From Syntrophaceae bacterium UBA1411 (lineage in GTDB: Bacteria; Desulfobacterota; Syntrophia; Syntrophales; Smithellaceae): DNA of 23,197 bases. The stretch spans positions 1,217-24,413 of the forward strand of contig DBPV01000018.1 in NCBI GenBank assembly GCA_002304995.1, read 5' to 3'. This document shows, piece after piece, positions 22,083 through 23,197 of this stretch. The notes below the pieces were generated by a model that saw only the letters and a list, made by a program, of their open reading frames with translations, was not told the origin of the DNA and searched no databases. The translations under genes were made by a program, and so were the position numbers. Position 1 is the first letter of the stretch, and every line of letters starts with the position of its first letter.

Positions 22083-23197
22083 GTGAACATTGCCCAATTG
22101 CGCGAAGTGAAAGTTTTGGAAGAACCGGAGCAGATAAGTTTTGTTTCCGGAGGGAAGGAGCTCACCAACCACGGTTTTTTGCACGACTGCCGCAAACTGG
22201 TTACCGTCTTGAAGGAACTGGGCGTGAGGCGCGGCGACCGCGTCATTGTGCAGATGCCCAACTGTGTGGAGGTCCTCCAGTCGTTCGGCGCGATCTGGCG
22301 TCTGGGTGCGGTCGTTGTGCCGGTCAACTACATGATGAAGGATGATGACATCGCCTCCATTTACGCGGATTCGGGCGCGAAGGTCGTCATCAGCGTCAGT
22401 GATTTTCTGCCCAAAATTCAGGCCGCGCAGACAAAGGCACCGCAGGTGAAGACTGTGATCCTCGTCAACGACGACGTTCCTGAAGGCACGCATTCCTTTG
22501 CGGCCCTCGTGCGCCATGCTCCAGAAACAAAGGACATTGCGGCAACGGACGACGACGAACTGGCGGCGCTGATTTACACCGCCGGCACCACGGGCCGGTC
22601 CAAAGGTGTGATGCTCACGCACGGCTCGCTTTACGCCAACTCCAAAATGTCCTATGAGTCGACACGGATGCCGCACGGCATGACCAACATCACCGTCCTG
22701 CCGCTTTGCCACGCCTACGGCATTGCGGTGGCCAACAGCGGTCTGTTTTACGAGAGGACCAAAAGCGTCATTCTCAATACCTTCGATCTGGAGACCATTT
22801 TTGCTTCCATTGATCAATACGACGCGAAACTGGTCGCGCTGGTGCCCACGATGTATGTCTTCATGCTGATGTATCCCAATCCCAACAAGCATGATTTGAG
22901 CCGCGTCAAATACTGGCTTTGCGGCTCCGCTCCTCTTTCACAGGTCACGTGGAAACAGTTTCATGAGCGCTTTGGCGGGAAAATTTACGAGGGCTGGGGG
23001 CTTTCCGAAAGCGGCGCCTCCGGCAGCGCCAATCCCTGCGACGGTCGGAAGGTCAAGGTCGGCTCCATCGGCATTCCCTGCGCGGGGATGACGATGGGCA
23101 TCATGGACGATGAACGCAATCTTCTGGGGTCCAACCAGTCGGGGGAAATCGTTCTTCAGGGCCCGTCGCTCATGAAAGGCTACTGGAACCAACCGGA
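22083..23197 (+). CDS. AMP-forming acyl-CoA synthetase, 3' end outside the window
   Basis: The first 371 residues of an adenylate-forming ligase of the acyl-CoA synthetase family; the frame is open to the window edge. The start is GTG at 22083, with a strong AAGGAGG seven bases upstream. Visible motifs are the ATP-binding loop YTAGTTGRSKGVMLTHGS (A3), PLCHAYGIAVANSG (A4 region), YEGWGLSES (A5) and the run SGEIVLQGPSLMKGYWNQP (A7 region). The C-terminal hinge domain with its catalytic lysine lies beyond the edge. These enzymes activate fatty or aromatic acids with ATP and CoA. Together with the upstream dehydrogenase and binding protein it suggests uptake and CoA-activation of an organic acid, consistent with syntrophic degradation. 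The chain length or ring preference cannot be read. Confidence 0.9.
   Translation, partial: MNIAQLREVKVLEEPEQISFVSGGKELTNHGFLHDCRKLVTVLKELGVRRGDRVIVQMPNCVEVLQSFGAIWRLGAVVVPVNYMMKDDDIASIYADSGAKVVISVSDFLPKIQAAQTKAPQVKTVILVNDDVPEGTHSFAALVRHAPETKDIAATDDDELAALIYTAGTTGRSKGVMLTHGSLYANSKMSYESTRMPHGMTNITVLPLCHAYGIAVANSGLFYERTKSVILNTFDLETIFASIDQYDAKLVALVPTMYVFMLMYPNPNKHDLSRVKYWLCGSAPLSQVTWKQFHERFGGKIYEGWGLSESGASGSANPCDGRKVKVGSIGIPCAGMTMGIMDDERNLLGSNQSGEIVLQGPSLMKGYWNQP

Overview
This is a GC-rich chromosomal stretch, read here as coming from an anaerobic, probably syntrophic member of the Desulfobacterota (the old Deltaproteobacteria, Syntrophales-like). That placement is an inference. It rests on base composition, strong AGGAGG-type ribosome binding sites, and a mixture of acyl-CoA ligase, branched-chain-type binding protein, aryl-alcohol-type dehydrogenase, acetoacetate decarboxylase and c-di-GMP/Cache signalling genes. 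There are no rRNA or tRNA genes, no CRISPR array, no transposase and no phage genes.

Left part (1-6885, minus strand). Two copies of a 46-bp palindromic repeat sit at the edge. Next comes a three-gene group (zinc alcohol dehydrogenase, transglutaminase-like protein, FAD-linked lactate/glycolate-type oxidase). Upstream of it is a translationally coupled pair: a YihY/BrkB membrane protein fused to a cyclic-nucleotide-binding domain, and a 7TM receptor with a diguanylate cyclase (GGDEF) output. A recognisable promoter precedes the pair.

Middle (7028-13868). A small secreted protein is followed by a STAS-acetoacetate decarboxylase pair on the minus strand with a near-consensus promoter. A family 5 solute-binding lipoprotein follows on the plus strand. 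Then comes the most coherent unit of the window: a LexA-family repressor, a 76-residue single-span membrane protein and an AlkD-type DNA glycosylase. This unit lies behind a promoter whose spacer holds a perfect 18-bp palindrome with the GAAC-N4-GTTC core of Gram-positive SOS boxes. A Pif1-type helicase with a C-terminal WYL-like domain converges on this unit from the other strand.

Right part (14002-23197, plus strand). Glycerol dehydrogenase, a free periplasmic Cache domain and a four-span membrane protein form a tight operon. A Prc/Tsp-type S41 protease follows with its own promoter. After a 358-bp gap with possible gene remnants, a catabolic operon begins: a protein of unknown function, a Leu/Ile/Val-type binding protein, a zinc aryl-alcohol-type dehydrogenase and an AMP-forming acyl-CoA ligase cut by the window edge.

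The best candidates for something undescribed are the LexA/small membrane protein/AlkD cassette, the BrkB-cNMP plus 7TM-GGDEF pair, and the GldA/Cache/membrane-protein operon. All assignments come from reading motifs by eye; no database search was run.
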